This document shows, one piece after another, positions 51,711 to 59,172 of a stretch of DNA of 64,000 nucleotides. The stretch comes from Neisseria sp. KEM232. GTDB taxonomy: Bacteria; Pseudomonadota; Gammaproteobacteria; Burkholderiales; Neisseriaceae. Under the pieces are notes generated by a model. It searched no databases. It was given only the letters and a program-made list of their open reading frames with translations, and was not told the origin of the DNA. A program made the translations under genes and the position numbers. Position 1 is the first letter of the stretch, and each line of letters begins with the position of its first letter. The stretch is from positions 1,736,001 to 1,800,000 of the forward strand of contig NZ_CP022527.1 of assembly GCF_002237445.1 (NCBI RefSeq). Direction: 5' to 3'.

Positions 51711-52202
51711 ATGATCAAACTGACCACCAACAAAGGCGTCATCACCCTCGAACTCGATCACGAAAAAGCGCCGCTTACCGCCGCCAACTTCGAACAGTAT
51801 GTGAAAGACGGCTTTTACGACGGCGTAATCTTCCACCGCGTCATTCCCGGCTTCATGATCCAAGGCGGCGGCATGAACCCCGACATGGGCGAAAAAGCCA
51901 CCCGCGACCCCATCGAAAACGAAGCGCAAAACGGCCTTTCCAACGACAAATACACCATCGCCATGGCGCGGACCCAGGCGCCGCACTCGGCCTCGGCGCA
52001 GTTTTTCATCAACACCAAAGACAACGGCTTCCTCAACCACACCTCGCCCAGCCTGCACGGCTGGGGATACGCCGTTTTCGGCAAAGTGACCGACGGCTTC
52101 GACGTGGTGGACGCCATCGAGAAAGTCGCCACCAAAAGCCACGGCTACCATGACGACGTGCCCGTAGAGCCCGTTATCATCGAAAAAGCCGAAATCGTAT
52201 AA
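51711..52202 (+). CDS. ppiB: Cytoplasmic cyclophilin-type peptidyl-prolyl isomerase
   Basis: Speeds cis/trans proline isomerisation. The 163-residue product is a minimal cyclophilin. FYDGVIFHRVIPGFMIQGG contains the catalytic Arg and Phe, followed by MARTQAPHSASAQFFIN and GYAVFGKVTDGFDVVDAIE. It has no signal peptide, hence cytosolic. Shine-Dalgarno AAAGGAAA precedes ATG 51711; the longer frame runs back into the MITE-like repeat. It is followed by a DUS hairpin. Confidence 0.94.
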   Translation: MIKLTTNKGVITLELDHEKAPLTAANFEQYVKDGFYDGVIFHRVIPGFMIQGGGMNPDMGEKATRDPIENEAQNGLSNDKYTIAMARTQAPHSASAQFFINTKDNGFLNHTSPSLHGWGYAVFGKVTDGFDVVDAIEKVATKSHGYHDDVPVEPVIIEKAEIV

Positions 52203-52221
52203 ACGGCTTGTCGCCGCAGGA

Positions 52222-52258
52222 GGCCGTCTGAAAGGGCGAAACGCTTTCAGACGGCCTC
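52222..52258 (+). terminator. Inverted DUS hairpin after the cyclophilin gene
   Basis: AGGCCGTCTGAAAG and GCTTTCAGACGGCCT lie between the cyclophilin stop and the recA promoter. Confidence 0.7.
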
Positions 52259-52267
52259 CCCTTATGC

Positions 52268-52273
52268 GATAAT
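52268..52273 (+). promoter_or_regulatory. Predicted -10 element of recA
   Basis: GATAAT followed by CCGCGCG, 42 bases before the recA ATG. I see no LexA box (CTGT-N8-ACAG) around it, in keeping with the lack of a classical SOS system in Neisseria (family knowledge). Confidence 0.45.
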
Positions 52274-52314
52274 CCGCGCGTTTATTTTCACTGTTTCCCA
52301 AACACGAGAACATC

Positions 52315-53364
52315 ATGGCAGAAGACAAAAGCAAAGCCCTCGCCGCCGCCCTGGCGCAGATTGAAAAACAGTTCGGCAAAGGCTCCATCATGAAAATGGA
52401 CGGCAGCAGCCCCGACGAAGATCTGCAGGTTATTTCCACCGGCTCGCTCGGCCTCGATCTGGCACTGGGCGTCGGCGGCCTGCCGCGCGGCCGCATCGTC
52501 GAAATTTTCGGCCCGGAATCTTCCGGCAAAACCACCCTGTGCCTGGAAACCATCGCCCAATGCCAAAAAGCGGGCGGCGTATGCGCCTTTATCGACGCCG
52601 AAAACGCTTTCGATCCCGTTTATGCCCGCGCCCTCGGCGTCAAAGTCGAAGACCTGCTGGTCTCCCAGCCCGACACCGGCGAACAGGCGCTGGAAATCTG
52701 CGATATGCTGGTGCGCTCCGGCGGCGTGGACATGGTTGTCATCGACTCGGTTGCCGCCCTCGTGCCCAAAGCCGAAATCGAAGGCGAAATGGGCGACAGC
52801 CACGTCGGCCTGCAAGCACGCCTGATGAGCCAGGCGCTGCGCAAACTCACCGGCCACATCAAAAAAACCAATACCCTCGTCGTTTTCATCAACCAAATCC
52901 GCATGAAAATCGGCGTCATGTTCGGCAACCCCGAAACCACCACCGGCGGCAACGCGCTCAAATTCTATTCCTCCGTGCGCATCGACATCCGCGGCAGCAC
53001 GCAGATTAAAAAAGGCGACGAAAGCCCCATCGGCAAAGAAACCAAAGTCAAAGTCATCAAAAACAAAGTCGCGCCCCCCTTCCGCACTGCCGAGTTCGAC
53101 ATCCTCTACGGCGAAGGCATCAGCTGGGAAGGCGAGCTGATCGACATCGGCAGCAAACTCGGCGTCATCGAAAAATCCGGCGCCTGGTACAGCTACAACG
53201 GAGCGAAAATCGGCCAGGGCAAAGACAACGTCCGCATCTGGCTGAAAGAAAATCCCGAAGTCGCGGGTGAAATCGAAGCGAAAATCCGCGAAAAAGCCGG
53301 TGTGAACATCCAAATCACCGAAGGCACGCGCGACGAAACCGACGGCGACGAGCCCGAGGAATAA
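52315..53364 (+). CDS. recA: Recombinase RecA
   Basis: Forms filaments on single-stranded DNA for homologous recombination, transformation and pilin variation. The 349-residue product has Walker A GPESSGKT at 66-73 and VIDSVAALVPKAEIEGEMGD (Walker B and loop L1). Loop L2 is NQIRMKIGVMFGNPETTTGG, then KFYSSVRIDIR; it ends in the acidic tail DETDGDEPEE. Complete and typical. Monocistronic in appearance, followed by a DUS pair and a tiny membrane-protein gene. Confidence 0.97.
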   Translation: MAEDKSKALAAALAQIEKQFGKGSIMKMDGSSPDEDLQVISTGSLGLDLALGVGGLPRGRIVEIFGPESSGKTTLCLETIAQCQKAGGVCAFIDAENAFDPVYARALGVKVEDLLVSQPDTGEQALEICDMLVRSGGVDMVVIDSVAALVPKAEIEGEMGDSHVGLQARLMSQALRKLTGHIKKTNTLVVFINQIRMKIGVMFGNPETTTGGNALKFYSSVRIDIRGSTQIKKGDESPIGKETKVKVIKNKVAPPFRTAEFDILYGEGISWEGELIDIGSKLGVIEKSGAWYSYNGAKIGQGKDNVRIWLKENPEVAGEIEAKIREKAGVNIQITEGTRDETDGDEPEE

Positions 53365-53440
53365 TCCCGGCCAAACCCGCACATGCCGTCTGAAAACATA
53401 AAAATGCCTTTCAGACGGCCTGCCGCAACAAGGAAACACC

Positions 53441-53569
53441 ATGCAAAACTTCCTCTTCACCTTCACCGCCGTCACCGTCGGCGCGTTCATCGCCGCAGGC
53501 ATCTACTTCTTCGTCGGCGCGGTCAGAGAAGGCCGCGAAGAGCGCGAACGCAACCGCATCAGCCAATAA
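53441..53569 (+). CDS. Small single-pass membrane protein (42 aa)
   Basis: ATG 53441 follows AAGGAAA, and TAA ends at 53569. The peptide starts MQNFLFTFTAVTVGAFIAAG, has one membrane helix (about 4-29) and a charged tail (VREGREERERNRISQ). N-out or N-in cannot be decided firmly; the basic tail predicts a cytoplasmic C-terminus. I do not recognise a family. Clean ribosome-binding site, a complete helix and a polar tail make it a credible small protein. It sits between recA and an LOS-type glycosyltransferase. Confidence 0.6.
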   Translation: MQNFLFTFTAVTVGAFIAAGIYFFVGAVREGREERERNRISQ

Positions 53570-53630
53570 ACGACAGGCCGTCCGAAACCCCTCCGCGTTT
53601 CAGACGGCCTTTTGCACACAAGGACACGAC

Positions 53631-54392
53631 ATGGCCGACATCAGCGTTTTAATCCTGGCGAAAAACGAAGAAAAAAACATCCGCGCCTGTATCGAAAGCT
53701 GCCCCTTCGCCGCCGAAACCATCGTTATCGACGATTTCAGCGACGATGCCACCGCGCAAATCGCCGAAGAGTGCGGCGCGAAAGTCATCCGCCGCGCCCT
53801 GAACGGCGACTGGGGCGCACAAAAAACCTTTGCCGTACAGCAGGCATCCTGCCCGTGGATTTTCATCATCGACGCCGACGAACGCTGCACGCCCGAGTTG
53901 GCCGCCGAAATCTGCCGTGCCACCGATGCCGGAGAACAAACCGCCTACCGCGTCATCCGTACCAACCACTTCGGCGGCCGCCCCGTCCTGCACGGCCCGC
54001 TCAGCCCCGACCGCGTCACCCGCCTGCTGCCGCGTGAAGGCGTGCGCGTCGAAGGACTGGTGCACGAAAAAACCGTCCACCCCTATCCCGAAAAAGACCT
54101 CGCTGCCCCCATGCTGCACTACACCTACGAAGGCTGGGATCAGTATCTGGCGAAAATGAACCGCTATTCCGCCCTTTCTGCCGAGCGCTATCTGCGCGAA
54201 GGCCGCCGCCCGCGCCCCTTCGCCGACCTCTGGCTGCGCCCGCAGACGGCCTTCGTCAAAATGTATTTCCTCAAACTCGGCTTTCTCGACGGCGCATTGG
54301 GCTACGCGCTGGCGAAAAACTACGCCAATTACACCCTCAACAAATACATCAAACTGCAGGAAATGTATGTGCGGCAGACAAGCCGCTCCTGA
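53631..54392 (+). CDS. GT2 glycosyltransferase of LPS/LOS inner core (WaaE/LgtF type)
   Basis: The 253-residue product is a GT-A fold family 2 enzyme: ISVLILAKNEEKNIRACIES, ETIVIDDFSDDATAQIA and the DxD-like FIIDADERCTPELA. It also has the RTNHFGGRPVLHGPLSPDRV and HYTYEGWDQYLAKMNRYSAL text of the WaaE/KdtX/LgtF group. These add beta-glucose to heptose I of the LPS core. The C-terminal basic helix would hold it at the inner membrane. Precise acceptor not provable here. Shine-Dalgarno AAGGA precedes ATG 53631. TauE follows after 90 bases with a DUS between. Confidence 0.85.
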   Translation: MADISVLILAKNEEKNIRACIESCPFAAETIVIDDFSDDATAQIAEECGAKVIRRALNGDWGAQKTFAVQQASCPWIFIIDADERCTPELAAEICRATDAGEQTAYRVIRTNHFGGRPVLHGPLSPDRVTRLLPREGVRVEGLVHEKTVHPYPEKDLAAPMLHYTYEGWDQYLAKMNRYSALSAERYLREGRRPRPFADLWLRPQTAFVKMYFLKLGFLDGALGYALAKNYANYTLNKYIKLQEMYVRQTSRS

Positions 54393-54482
54393 ATACTCAT
54401 GCCGTCTGAAAGCCCCGTCGGGTTCGAGATCCGTTGAAACCCCGCTTTCAGACGGCCTTTTTGCCAACAGAAAGAAGCAACC

Positions 54483-55298
54483 ATGTGGACACCCGAAACC
54501 ATCATCATCCTGCTGGCCGTCGGCTCGCTGGCCGGCATCATCGCCGGTATGTTCGGCGTCGGCGGCGGCACCATACTCGTGCCGCTGGTATTGTGGATTT
54601 TGCAGATGCAGGGCTTGGAGCAGTCGGCCTACGCCCAGCACACCGCCATCGGCACATCCTTTGCCGTGATGGTGTTCACCTCCTTCTCCAGCGCCCTGTC
54701 GCAGCACAAAAAAGGCGCGGTTGACTGGCGGATTCTGCAAAGCATGATTCCCGGTGTCCTGGCCGGCGTTGCCGCAGGCGCGCTGATTGCCCGCTACCTG
54801 CCGAGCAAAGGTTTGCAGATTTTCTTCACCGTCTTTATCGGCATCATCGCCGTGCGCGCCCTGATGGGCATCAAACCCTCGCCAAGCCGCCACCTGCCCG
54901 GGCGCGGCGGCCTCTTTGGCATGGGCGGACTCTTCGGCATCCTGTCGAGCTGGATCGGCATCGGCGGCGGCTCGCTCACCGTGCCCTACCTCACCTTCTG
55001 CAACGTCCCCGTCCACCGCGCCGTCGGCACTTCCGCCGCATTGGGCTGGCCGATTGCCGTGGCGGGCGCGGCGGGCTACTGGTACGCCGGAGCGGGCAGC
55101 CCCGGCCTGCCCCCCGCCTCGGCCGGTTTCATCTACCTGCCCGCCGTCGCCGTGCTGGCCGCCGCCACACTGGTGTCCGCCCCCCTCGGCGTGAAAATCT
55201 CGCACAAACTGCCCGCCGCGCAGCTGAAAAAAGGCTTCGGCATCCTGTTGCTGCTGATTACCCTGCGCATGGCTTGGAAAATCGTACACAACTGGTAG
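54483..55298 (+). CDS. TauE/SafE-family membrane permease
   Basis: The 271-residue product has about eight hydrophobic helices in two repeats. Each is marked by the family's glycine motif (GIIAGMFGVGGGTILVPLVL and ILSSWIGIGGGSLTVPYL). The family is linked to export or import of sulfonates, sulfite or other organic anions; the substrate here is unknown. Shine-Dalgarno AAAGAAG precedes ATG 54483. It ends with a DUS hairpin and then a Correia-like element. Confidence 0.88.
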   Translation: MWTPETIIILLAVGSLAGIIAGMFGVGGGTILVPLVLWILQMQGLEQSAYAQHTAIGTSFAVMVFTSFSSALSQHKKGAVDWRILQSMIPGVLAGVAAGALIARYLPSKGLQIFFTVFIGIIAVRALMGIKPSPSRHLPGRGGLFGMGGLFGILSSWIGIGGGSLTVPYLTFCNVPVHRAVGTSAALGWPIAVAGAAGYWYAGAGSPGLPPASAGFIYLPAVAVLAAATLVSAPLGVKISHKLPAAQLKKGFGILLLLITLRMAWKIVHNW

Positions 55299-55348
55299 GG
55301 CGCTGTTGCCGCGGATGGCGGGCGCGCCTTGTCCTCACGCAATGCAAA

Positions 55349-55387
55349 AGGCCGTCTGAAAAGGGTTTCCCCGTTTTCAGACGGCCT
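55349..55387 (+). terminator. Inverted DUS hairpin after the TauE/SafE gene
   Basis: AGGCCGTCTGAAAAGGG pairs with CCGTTTTCAGACGGCCT and is followed by TTTTAT, which is also the start of a Correia-like element. Confidence 0.75.
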
Positions 55388-55389
55388 TT

Positions 55390-55487
55390 TATAGTGAGTC
55401 AAAATAGAAAAGATACAAGGAAGCAAGCAGGTAGTACGGCAAGGTGCAGCAACGCCGCATATTTTTTATTTTGGCTCATCTGCATAA
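55390..55487. repeat. Correia-like element with decayed right end
   Basis: The left end is TATAGTGAGTCAAAATA and the interior AAGATACAAGGAAGCAAGCAGGTAGTACGGCAAGGTGCAGCAACGCCG. The right end TTATTTTGGCTCATCTGCATA matches the expected inverted end TATTTTGACTCACTATA with substitutions. The stop codon and last few codons of the leftward gene at 55466 lie in this right end. Confidence 0.75.
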
Positions 55488-55834
55488 ACAATAAACGATA
55501 CGTCTCTGTTATGCGGCAAAACCGTTATGTCGGGCATTTCTTTGGAAAACGGCAGCCCGTGTTCTGCAATCAGCGCGGAGTAATGGCGGATCAGCGCGAT
55601 GCTGTTGTCGGATATGTTCAGGTAAATATAGTTTTGGGTGATTTCCAGCGTATCGTCGTCAGCGTTGGCATTTTTTGCAATATGCAAAACGGCGGGCTTT
55701 GCTGCGTTTTTAAAAGAAAATTCAGCGGGATAGGATGTGCCGTGTTCGGCGGCAGACGGGATTTGCGCCAAGAAAGACGGGGCGCAAAACAGTTCAAACG
55801 CGCTGTAAGCAAAGGATAGTTTTAGGGCAATCAT
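55466..55834 (-). CDS. Hypothetical protein (122 aa) ending in a Correia-like element
   Basis: I do not recognise the family. The N-terminus (MIALKLSFAYSAFELFCAPS, then FLAQIPSAAEHG) could be a poor signal peptide. The rest (KPAVLHIAKNANADDDTLEI, TQNYIYLNISDNSIALIRHY, DITVLPHNRDVSFIVYADEPK) looks like an alternating beta-sheet protein. The last residues DEPK and stop come from the element's degraded end, so the native C-terminus may have been replaced. GC content is lower than that of the neighbours. It begins an AT-richer block with non-AG-DUS uptake motifs. Confidence 0.55.
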   Translation of the reverse strand: MIALKLSFAYSAFELFCAPSFLAQIPSAAEHGTSYPAEFSFKNAAKPAVLHIAKNANADDDTLEITQNYIYLNISDNSIALIRHYSALIAEHGLPFSKEMPDITVLPHNRDVSFIVYADEPK

Positions 55835-55953
55835 AACTGTTTTCCTGAATGGGTTCGGGTTTCAGTCTGCCTGTTCTTGTGCGCAAGAGGCAGCCTGAAA
55901 ATGGAAAATAGGTGTTTCAGGCTGCTTTTTGAACTGTGTATGCGGCTTGCTGT

Positions 55954-56392
55954 TTATTCTGTTTCTTCATCTGTGAAAATATCAGCTGAAACCCTGCGCA
56001 CGCGCTTATCTTTTAATCGGTTATTGGATGCTTTGATTTCTTTTAGATATTCCGCCAATCCTTCTTTCCCGAAAATATCTGCAAAACTGCGCAGCATGAT
56101 AAACAAATCAAATTCGTAGCCGCCGTATTTGGTATCGGGCGAAGCGTATTCGCCAAGATAAAACACATCCCAATATTTCTTTGGCAAGATCAATATTGGA
56201 GCAAAGTAAGGTTTCAAAAAAATAGTATCGTTCTTCTCCAAGAATGATGAGCTCTCTGAGTTTGTGAAAGTCCTCTTTATTCAAATAAGGTGCAAGTTCT
56301 GATGGTTTTAATTGCCCATAGAGGTGGGTTAATTCGTTATGGAGGTGGATAAATCCGTCTATTTTTTGTTTGAGTAAATTGATTTTGTCCAT
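55954..56392 (-). pseudogene. Hypothetical protein split by a frameshift at a poly-T run
   Basis: Two overlapping frames make one protein of about 145 residues. MDKINLLKQKIDGFIHLHNE ... LRELIILGEERYYF comes from the start at 56392. FLKPYFAPILILPKKYWDVF ... DTKYGGYEFDLFIMLRSF ... RRVSADIFTDEETE runs to the stop at 55954. They join near 56229, where the minus strand reads CTA, seven T, GAAACC; six T would keep one frame (YYFLKPYFAP). I do not recognise the family; helical N-terminus and aromatic-rich middle. Low GC and flanking AGGCAGCCTGAA motifs suggest transfer from another Neisseriaceae genus. Confidence 0.65.
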
Positions 56393-56409
56393 GTTGTTTT
56401 TTCTGTGTT

Positions 56410-56443
56410 TTCAGGCTGCCTTTGCGCTTTAAGGTAGCCTGAA
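56410..56443. repeat. Foreign-dialect uptake-sequence pair
   Basis: TTCAGGCTGCCT (reverse complement of AGGCAGCCTGAA, the Kingella-type dialect) faces AGGTAGCCTGAA across ten bases. Another perfect AGGCAGCCTGAA lies at 55888-55899, paired with TTCAGGCTGCTT at 55916. These bracket the broken gene at 55954-56392. Confidence 0.75.
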
Positions 56444-56462
56444 AAGCGGGGCGGCGGGGTGG

Positions 56463-56510
56463 CTATGCCGAGGGCGGCGGCGAGGGGGGGGTGAAGCGTT
56501 TGCTGTTCAT
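56463..56510 (-). other. Mini-ORF with a G8/C8 tract (possible contingency tract)
   Basis: ATG 56510 follows AAAGGAAACATC, a good ribosome-binding site. The frame MNSKRFTPPSPPPSA stops after 15 codons. Coding-strand C8 (56484-56491) follows codon 6. One tract length gives a longer frame (LAAALGIATPPPRFSGYLKA...) that runs towards the next gene. This may be a remnant leader peptide or a slip-prone switch; nothing recognisable is encoded. Confidence 0.3.
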
Positions 56511-56582
56511 GATGTTTCCTTTGTCGGGAGGATTGGCGGATTTCAGACGGCCTTTGGGTTTGAGGCCGTCTGAAAAGGCAGG

Positions 56583-56903
56583 TTAGGGAAAATGCCGCAT
56601 GGGGCTGAAGTCGGCTTTCCGGATGTCGATTTCGTACAGGCTGCCGCCGGGGAGGGCGTACAGGGTGGCAAGGACGGGGATGCCGTCGCTGTCGTTTGTC
56701 AGGTATTCGGCAACGGCTATGGAAACTTGTTCCGCAGCAGACGGGTTGGTGTCGATGAAACGCAGGCTGCCCATGCCGCCGTCGTTCAGGGGCAGAACTT
56801 GGCCGCCGTGGCGGAAGGTCAGGCGGTGGGGCGGGCGGATGCGTGCAATCAGGATGTCGAACAGGCATTGTTCCCGTTCGGTCAGGGGGCGGGGTTGCGG
56901 CAC
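56583..56903 (-). CDS. Small hypothetical protein (106 aa), DUF6984-like
   Basis: The likely start is GTG 56903, since upstream sequence in frame is DUS-derived (FQTASN). The product begins VPQPRPLTEREQCLFDILIA and continues RLTFRHGGQVLPLNDGGMGS, RFIDTNPSAAEQVSIAVAEY and TLYALPGGSLYEIDIRKADF. The opening LTEREQxLFDxLIA and the overall size resemble DUF6984 proteins; this is a tentative match from memory. It has no signal peptide. It lies downstream of rfbB past a DUS hairpin. Confidence 0.55.
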   Translation of the reverse strand: MPQPRPLTEREQCLFDILIARIRPPHRLTFRHGGQVLPLNDGGMGSLRFIDTNPSAAEQVSIAVAEYLTNDSDGIPVLATLYALPGGSLYEIDIRKADFSPMRHFP

Positions 56904-56926
56904 AGGTTTCCCGGTTTTTGTGTTTG

Positions 56927-56978
56927 AGGCCGTCTGAAAGCGTTTTAACTTTGTTGAAGTTTCGCTTTCAGACGGCCT
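56927..56978. terminator. Inverted DUS hairpin after rfbB
   Basis: AGGCCGTCTGAAAGCG pairs with CGCTTTCAGACGGCCT. The loop holds TTTTAACTTTGTTGAAGTTT, the inverse of the CTTCAACGAAGTTAAAA motif at 8520 and 41366. Confidence 0.7.
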
Positions 56979-56988
56979 CTTTGCCGGT

Positions 56989-58053
56989 TTACGCGCCTTT
57001 GCCCAGCCGTTGCAGGCGGTAGCTGCCGTTGAGGACGTTTTGCCACCAGTCGCGGTTTTCCAGATACCAGGCGACGGTTTTGCGGATGCCGGTGTCGAAG
57101 GTTTCCTGCGGCTGCCAGCCGAGTTCGCGGCCGATTTTGGCGGCGTCGATGGCGTAGCGGGCGTCGTGGCCGGGGCGGTCTTTGACGAAGGTGATGAGGT
57201 CTTCGTATTTCGCCACGCCGGCGGGTTTTTGCGGCGCGAGTTCTTCCAGCAGGGCGCAGACGGTGCGTACGACTTCGAGATTGGTTTTTTCGTTGTGACC
57301 GCCGATGTTGTAGGTTTCGCCAACTTTTCCTTGGGTAACAACCTGATACAGGGCGCGGGCATGGTCTTCGACATACAGCCAGTCACGGATTTGGCTGCCG
57401 TCGCCGTACACGGGCAGGGGTTTGCCGGAGAGGGCGTTGAGGATGATGTGGGGGATGAGTTTTTCGGGGAAGTGGCAGGGGCCGTAGTTGTTGGAGCAGT
57501 TGGTGATCAGAGTGGGCAGGCCGTAGGTGCGCTGCCAGGCGCGCACGAGATGGTCGCTGCTGGCTTTGCTGGCGGAGTAGGGGCTGGACGGGGCGTAGGG
57601 GGTGGTTTCGGTGAAGAGGTCGCTGGTGCCGTGCAGGTCGCCATAGACTTCGTCGGTGGAGATGTGGTGGAAGCGGAAGGCAGCGCGCTGGTTTTCAGGC
57701 TGCTTTTCGAAATAGGCGCGGGCAGCTTCGAGCAGGGTGAAGGTGCCGATGATATTGGTGTGGATAAATTCGCCTGCGCTGTCGATGCTGCGGTCAACAT
57801 GGCTTTCGGCGGCCAGGTGCATCACGGCGCGGGGTTGGTGTTTGGCGAAGATGCGCTCGAGCGCGGTGCGGTCGCAGATATCGGCGTGCTCGAAGGTGTA
57901 GCGCGGGTTGTCGGCCACGGCGGCAAGGGACTGCAGGTTGCCGGCGTAGGTGAGTTTGTCGAGATTGACGACGCGCTCGTCGGTGTTTTGGATCAGGTGG
58001 CGGATAAGGGCGGAGCCGATAAAGCCGGCGCCGCCGGTGATGAGAAGGGTCAT
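56989..58053 (-). CDS. rfbB: dTDP-glucose 4,6-dehydratase
   Basis: Makes dTDP-4-keto-6-deoxyglucose, the precursor of rhamnose, fucosamine and related deoxysugars. The 354-residue product is an extended SDR: NAD fold ITGGAGFIGSALIRHL at residues 5-20, HLAAESHVDRSID, STDEVYGDL, and catalytic YSASK near 159. NNYGPCHFPEKLIPHIILNA and DGSQIRDWLYVEDHARAL follow. Complete. Shine-Dalgarno AGGAAA precedes ATG 58053. rfbA, rfbC and rfbD are not here. It is the last gene of the leftward glycan operon. Confidence 0.96.
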   Translation of the reverse strand: MTLLITGGAGFIGSALIRHLIQNTDERVVNLDKLTYAGNLQSLAAVADNPRYTFEHADICDRTALERIFAKHQPRAVMHLAAESHVDRSIDSAGEFIHTNIIGTFTLLEAARAYFEKQPENQRAAFRFHHISTDEVYGDLHGTSDLFTETTPYAPSSPYSASKASSDHLVRAWQRTYGLPTLITNCSNNYGPCHFPEKLIPHIILNALSGKPLPVYGDGSQIRDWLYVEDHARALYQVVTQGKVGETYNIGGHNEKTNLEVVRTVCALLEELAPQKPAGVAKYEDLITFVKDRPGHDARYAIDAAKIGRELGWQPQETFDTGIRKTVAWYLENRDWWQNVLNGSYRLQRLGKGA

Positions 58054-58098
58054 GGGGATTTCCTGTGTTTTCGGGTAGATGGGCTTTCAGACGGCCTG

Positions 58099-59172
58099 TC
58101 AGGACGCGGGTAGGGTAATCGGCAGGTGGGGGGCGATTTGCAGAATATAGCGAACCCAGTTGGCAAAGCTGTATTTTTCCCGTATGGCGGGGTCGGTGTC
58201 CCGGTAGGGTGTGGCGAGGAATTCGTCGATGCCGTCGAAGGTTTTTCCGTCCCAAATAAAGATGTTGTCGGGATGGTAGAAATCATATTTGGCGGTGTCG
58301 GGGTTGGTGGTAATCAGTTTTTTGCGGTAGCCGAGTGCTTCGAATGGTCGGAAGGACAGGCCGCTGTGTATGGGCGGCTTGAAGTCTATCAGGACGCGGC
58401 TGTTTTGTTCGCGGCTGATGTTTTCGGCGAAGGTCAGGCTTTGCATGGTGGCACGGACGTTTTTGGGGTACAGGGTGTCGTGCCGTCGAAAATCAGATTC
58501 GGATAAATAGCGGATGGTAAAGTCGAGTTTCAGGTTGCTGGCCTCGGCATAACGGGCGAAAGCGGCAACGGCTTCATGACGTTGCAATTCCGGCAGGTGT
58601 GAGCCGAGAAAGTAGACATCGGAAACAGTGTCTGCCGCAGTCTGTTCCGGCGGAAAATAGAAGTTGGTGGCGGGATACACTTTACCGGAGTATGCGGCTA
58701 TATCGGCCGGGTCGAAGACGTATACGCGGTCGTAGAGGAAAAATGTTTGCCAAATATCGGGAAAACGGCTGAGGGCATCGCTTTGATAGGCGACGGTAAG
58801 GCCGCGGGTTTTAGCTTTGATTTCGCCGATGAGATCGGGCGGATAAATCTGTCCGCCGAGGATGAGGGTATGGTCAAAATGGGGATGGCCGGCAATTTGT
58901 CCGCGTATGCGGCGGCAGATGTTGTCGAAATGCTGCCCACGAAAATCTTCTACCAGCCTTTGTTTGGCGTTTTTTTGTCTCAGGATGTTTTTTTTGAAAA
59001 AAACGGCTGCGCGTGCGGCAGAGGACGGATAGCGGAAGGGAGGGAAGGTATGGTCGTAGCTGATGTCGACAACAGCAAATCCGGCTTTTTCCAGCTCGCT
59101 GACAATCAGTTGGTAAATGCCGTTTACCTGCCACGAACCGATCAGTATGGTAGGTTTGTCGGTTTGTTTCAT
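58099..59172 (-). CDS. Putative glycosyltransferase, tandem paralogue 1
   Basis: The 357-residue product is one of three neighbours sharing one architecture. The N-terminal Rossmann-like start is TILIGSWQVNGIYQLIVSEL, followed by a central DPADIAAYSGKVYPATNFYF and FLGSH block. The conserved C-terminal part is HSGLSFRPFEALGYRKKLIT, then YDFYHPDNIFIWDG and REKYSFANWVRYIL. The Arg-x-Phe-Glu-Ala and Lys-Lys-Leu-Ile-Thr-Thr-Asn core is like the nucleotide-sugar site of GT-B enzymes (CgeB/Glyco_trans_1_2-like; tentative). No membrane segment. Its ATG overlaps the previous gene's TGA (ATGA), so it is translationally coupled. Confidence 0.65.
   Translation of the reverse strand: MKQTDKPTILIGSWQVNGIYQLIVSELEKAGFAVVDISYDHTFPPFRYPSSAARAAVFFKKNILRQKNAKQRLVEDFRGQHFDNICRRIRGQIAGHPHFDHTLILGGQIYPPDLIGEIKAKTRGLTVAYQSDALSRFPDIWQTFFLYDRVYVFDPADIAAYSGKVYPATNFYFPPEQTAADTVSDVYFLGSHLPELQRHEAVAAFARYAEASNLKLDFTIRYLSESDFRRHDTLYPKNVRATMQSLTFAENISREQNSRVLIDFKPPIHSGLSFRPFEALGYRKKLITTNPDTAKYDFYHPDNIFIWDGKTFDGIDEFLATPYRDTDPAIREKYSFANWVRYILQIAPHLPITLPAS

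Noticed and set aside
52203..52314. LexA/SOS operator upstream of recA
   Set aside because: No CTGT-N8-ACAG-like site is present; only a -10-like box and a DUS hairpin.
56904..57386. N-terminal extension of the 56583 gene to 267 residues
   Set aside because: The extension overlaps rfbB in antisense and is Lys/Pro/Ser/Thr-rich shadow sequence plus a DUS.
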